Below are positions 62,516 through 64,000 of a stretch of DNA of 64,000 bases, in pieces; the first letter of the stretch is position 1, and each line of letters begins with the position of its first letter. The notes beneath the pieces are model-generated. The model had not been told where the DNA came from and searched no databases. It worked only from the letters and a program-made list of their open reading frames with translations. The stretch is from positions 1,488,001 to 1,552,000 of the forward strand of contig NZ_CP139779.1 of assembly GCF_034421375.1 (NCBI RefSeq). Reading direction: 5' to 3'. The DNA is from Microbacterium invictum. Its GTDB lineage: Bacteria; Actinomycetota; Actinomycetes; Actinomycetales; Microbacteriaceae. The translations under genes were made by a program, and so were the position numbers.

Positions 62516-63463
62516 TCAGCGTCGGGGACGAAGCGCCCACATCGTCGCCAGGGCGGCTTCGTTTCGGCGCGTCACCGGCCGCAGACCCGCCGCGTGAAGC
62601 TTCTGATCGAGCGGTTCCACGAGGTGCGCGTCGTCCCAATCCCACCGCGCCAGGTCATCGAGGCGCCGTCGCAGCCGATCCTCTCGCTTCTTTTCGAGAA
62701 GGAGAGCCGCCCGCGCGAGAGCGGGGTCTGCGGGGTACTTTCCGTATCCATCGGACTCGCCGGCGACGTTCTGGTGTCGCCAGAAGAAGTCGCAGCGGTC
62801 GACGAACCCCTCGACCGCGAACGTGACCTGCAGCTCGGGCGCCTCGAATCCAAGCCATCCGATCACCGCTCGACTGACGCTTTCGCCCGGCGACTCCGCA
62901 ACGGGTGTGGCATTCTCGGCCACCCACTGCAGTCGTCGAGCGCCACGCGTGGTGCGCTGGCGGGCGGCGATCTCGTCGACGGCGAGGACCCGACCTTCGG
63001 ACTCCAGGCGTCGGAGCGCCGCGTCCGCCACGGCCAGCCCGTACGCCGGCGGCAACAGCCGTGCGAGGTCGACGGTGGTGTCGGCGAGCGAGGTCATCGA
63101 CAGGCCGGCCGAGCCCTCGATGTCGCGATGACCTGTCGCCGAGTGCACGATCACGTCGCCGAACCGACGCGTGTGGCCCGTTTCGTCCAGCAGGTGGATG
63201 TGCGCAGGTTCGCCGAACACGGGGAGTCCCAGGAGTGCGGCGGCCGATTCGTGACTGAAGACGACATCCCCGAGGCTCATCGCCGCAGCGTGCACACGCG
63301 CGAGGTAGCGGTTCCAGGGCGCGAGCGCCTGCCACTCGGCGAGTCCGGCGTAGACGCCGTGCCGTACCCGGACGAGGGACGGATCATCGCTGGGTCGCCG
63401 GCTGATCGCCTCGGCATCGCGAGATGTGAGAAGGATGATCGGGCTCGGGTGGATGAGCGGCAT
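62516..63463 (-). CDS. AbiEi-like protein with C-terminal nuclease-like domain
   Basis: 315 residues: an N-terminal AbiEi-antitoxin-like wing (LTSRDAEAISRRPSDDPSLVRVRHGVYAGLAEW), a middle domain (DVVFSHESAAALLGLP, TSLADTTVDLARLLPP), and a C-terminal DUF559/PD-(D/E)XK-like part (VDRCDFFWRHQNVAGESDGYGKY). The same three-part layout is common in actinobacteria as orphan genes without an AbiEii toxin. No toxin is adjacent here. The longer open frame upstream is not supported. Confidence 0.75.
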   Translation of the reverse strand: MPLIHPSPIILLTSRDAEAISRRPSDDPSLVRVRHGVYAGLAEWQALAPWNRYLARVHAAAMSLGDVVFSHESAAALLGLPVFGEPAHIHLLDETGHTRRFGDVIVHSATGHRDIEGSAGLSMTSLADTTVDLARLLPPAYGLAVADAALRRLESEGRVLAVDEIAARQRTTRGARRLQWVAENATPVAESPGESVSRAVIGWLGFEAPELQVTFAVEGFVDRCDFFWRHQNVAGESDGYGKYPADPALARAALLLEKKREDRLRRRLDDLARWDWDDAHLVEPLDQKLHAAGLRPVTRRNEAALATMWALRPRR

Positions 63464-63675
63464 CCCCCCACCATGGTGATCGCGCGCCGCACGCGGTGCT
63501 CGGGGGCACCGGATGTGGATGACACGACGTGACGGCCGCCCTGTGCAGGAGGGGTCGAGTGTCGCGCCGACGCGCCGAGGCTGACCCTCCGCGTCGAGAC
63601 CGACCGCGACACGACCAGTCTCCGCAGCGGTGATCGGTTTCGGTGAGGTGGACGCGGGAGGGCGAGGCGGGGGCG
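63464..63675. other. Non-coding interval between the AbiEi-like and CPBP genes
   Basis: No gene, RNA or clear promoter is visible. It holds fragments resembling the palindromic element (GTCGAGACC at about 63589 and TCGGTTTCG at about 63636) but not a full copy. Confidence 0.4.
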
Positions 63676-64000
63676 TCAGGGGGTCGCGGTCGGAGTCGGG
63701 GTCGCGGTGGGAGAGGGAGAGGGGATGACGGGGGCGAAGACACCGGGGAAGAGGGCGACGGCCAGCGGGTAGCCGATGAACGCGACGATGTCGATCAGGG
63801 TGTGGGTGATGACGAGCGGCATCACCCGACCCCAGCGGCGGTAGCACCAGCCGAAGACGACGCCCATCACGAAGTTCCCGACGATCGCGCCGACGCCCTG
63901 GTACGCGTGATAAGCGGCGCGGAGGCCCGCGGTGGCGAGGATGATCGCCCACCACGACCAGCCGACCCGCCGCAGGCGGTCGAAGAGGTAGCCGAGGAAG
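63676..64000 (-). CDS. CPBP-family intramembrane metalloprotease, 5' truncated
   Basis: C-terminal 107 residues of an ABI/CPBP (Rce1-like) membrane protein; the start lies beyond the window. FLGYLFDRLRR is the tail of the usual EExxxRG(Y)LF motif, and the later active-site blocks are AAYHAYQG and ITHTLIDIVAF, each with its histidine. The end is a Pro/Ser/Thr repeat tail (SPSPTATPTPTATP). Function may be prenyl-protein-like or bacteriocin-immunity-like proteolysis. Confidence 0.85.
   Translation of the reverse strand, partial: FLGYLFDRLRRVGWSWWAIILATAGLRAAYHAYQGVGAIVGNFVMGVVFGWCYRRWGRVMPLVITHTLIDIVAFIGYPLAVALFPGVFAPVIPSPSPTATPTPTATP

Overview
This 64 kb window is high-GC chromosomal DNA from an actinobacterium, most likely Microbacterium or a close Microbacteriaceae relative. 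The evidence is the strong G/C third-position bias, frequent GTG starts, 1-4 bp start/stop overlaps, actinobacteria-restricted families (DUF501, DUF4245, DUF4307), and a gene order resembling the mycobacterial eno-ftsB-DUF501 and greA-DUF4307-hlyIII-uppS-phoH2-fumC-DUF4245-xseBA-ispH-ychF neighbourhoods. I see no insertion sequence, prophage, rRNA operon or CRISPR array. Both ends are cut inside genes: hisS on the left and a CPBP-family membrane protease on the right.

Layout. 1-9.3 kb: hisS end, an amino-acid permease, an SGNH hydrolase, an O-methyltransferase, enolase, an FtsB/DivIC-like divisome protein, DUF501, a membrane-anchored subtilase and NDH-2. 9.3-18.4 kb: an unusual short tRNA with a UAA anticodon, a deaminase/aldolase plus sugar-lactone oxidase pair, LemA, two paralogous AlkX/YcaQ-like winged-helix proteins, an AI-2E-family permease and threonine ammonia-lyase. 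18.4-32.5 kb: the conserved actinobacterial block, with a candidate C-rich-loop small RNA resembling 6C RNA after phoH and a two-component system. 32.5-45 kb: fbaA and glpX facing away from each other around a 17-bp palindrome, rmuC, a 3'-5' exonuclease, ychF, a cell-surface module (CHRD protein + sortase facing an ECF sigma/anti-sigma pair), a Fpg/Nei glycosylase and an unlisted 46-residue Cys-rich peptide. 45-57.6 kb: DJ-1/PfpI protein, MFS exporter, ABC exporter, a complete de novo NAD operon (Nudix regulator-nadA-nadB-nadC-nadS) with a trailing glycosyltransferase, and a MarP-like protease. 57.6-64 kb: a tandem glycine riboswitch controlling gcvT-gcvH-gcvP, an orphan AbiEi-like protein next to a palindromic intergenic element, and the CPBP protease.

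A window-wide feature is regulatory. At about nineteen transcription-unit starts a TANNNT -10 hexamer (most often TAGGCT or TAGCGT) ends 6-8 nt before the start codon, with no obvious -35 box. This predicts that many mRNAs here are leaderless, and it was used to choose several start codons.

Functionally the window holds central carbon metabolism (eno, fbaA, glpX, fumC), NAD and glycine/one-carbon metabolism, isoprenoid synthesis (ispH, uppS), DNA repair (xseAB, rmuC, Fpg, AlkX-like) and envelope homeostasis. The accessory content is low; novelty lies mainly in small RNAs, leaders, operators and divergent paralogues. All assignments come from reading the sequence; no database search was run.
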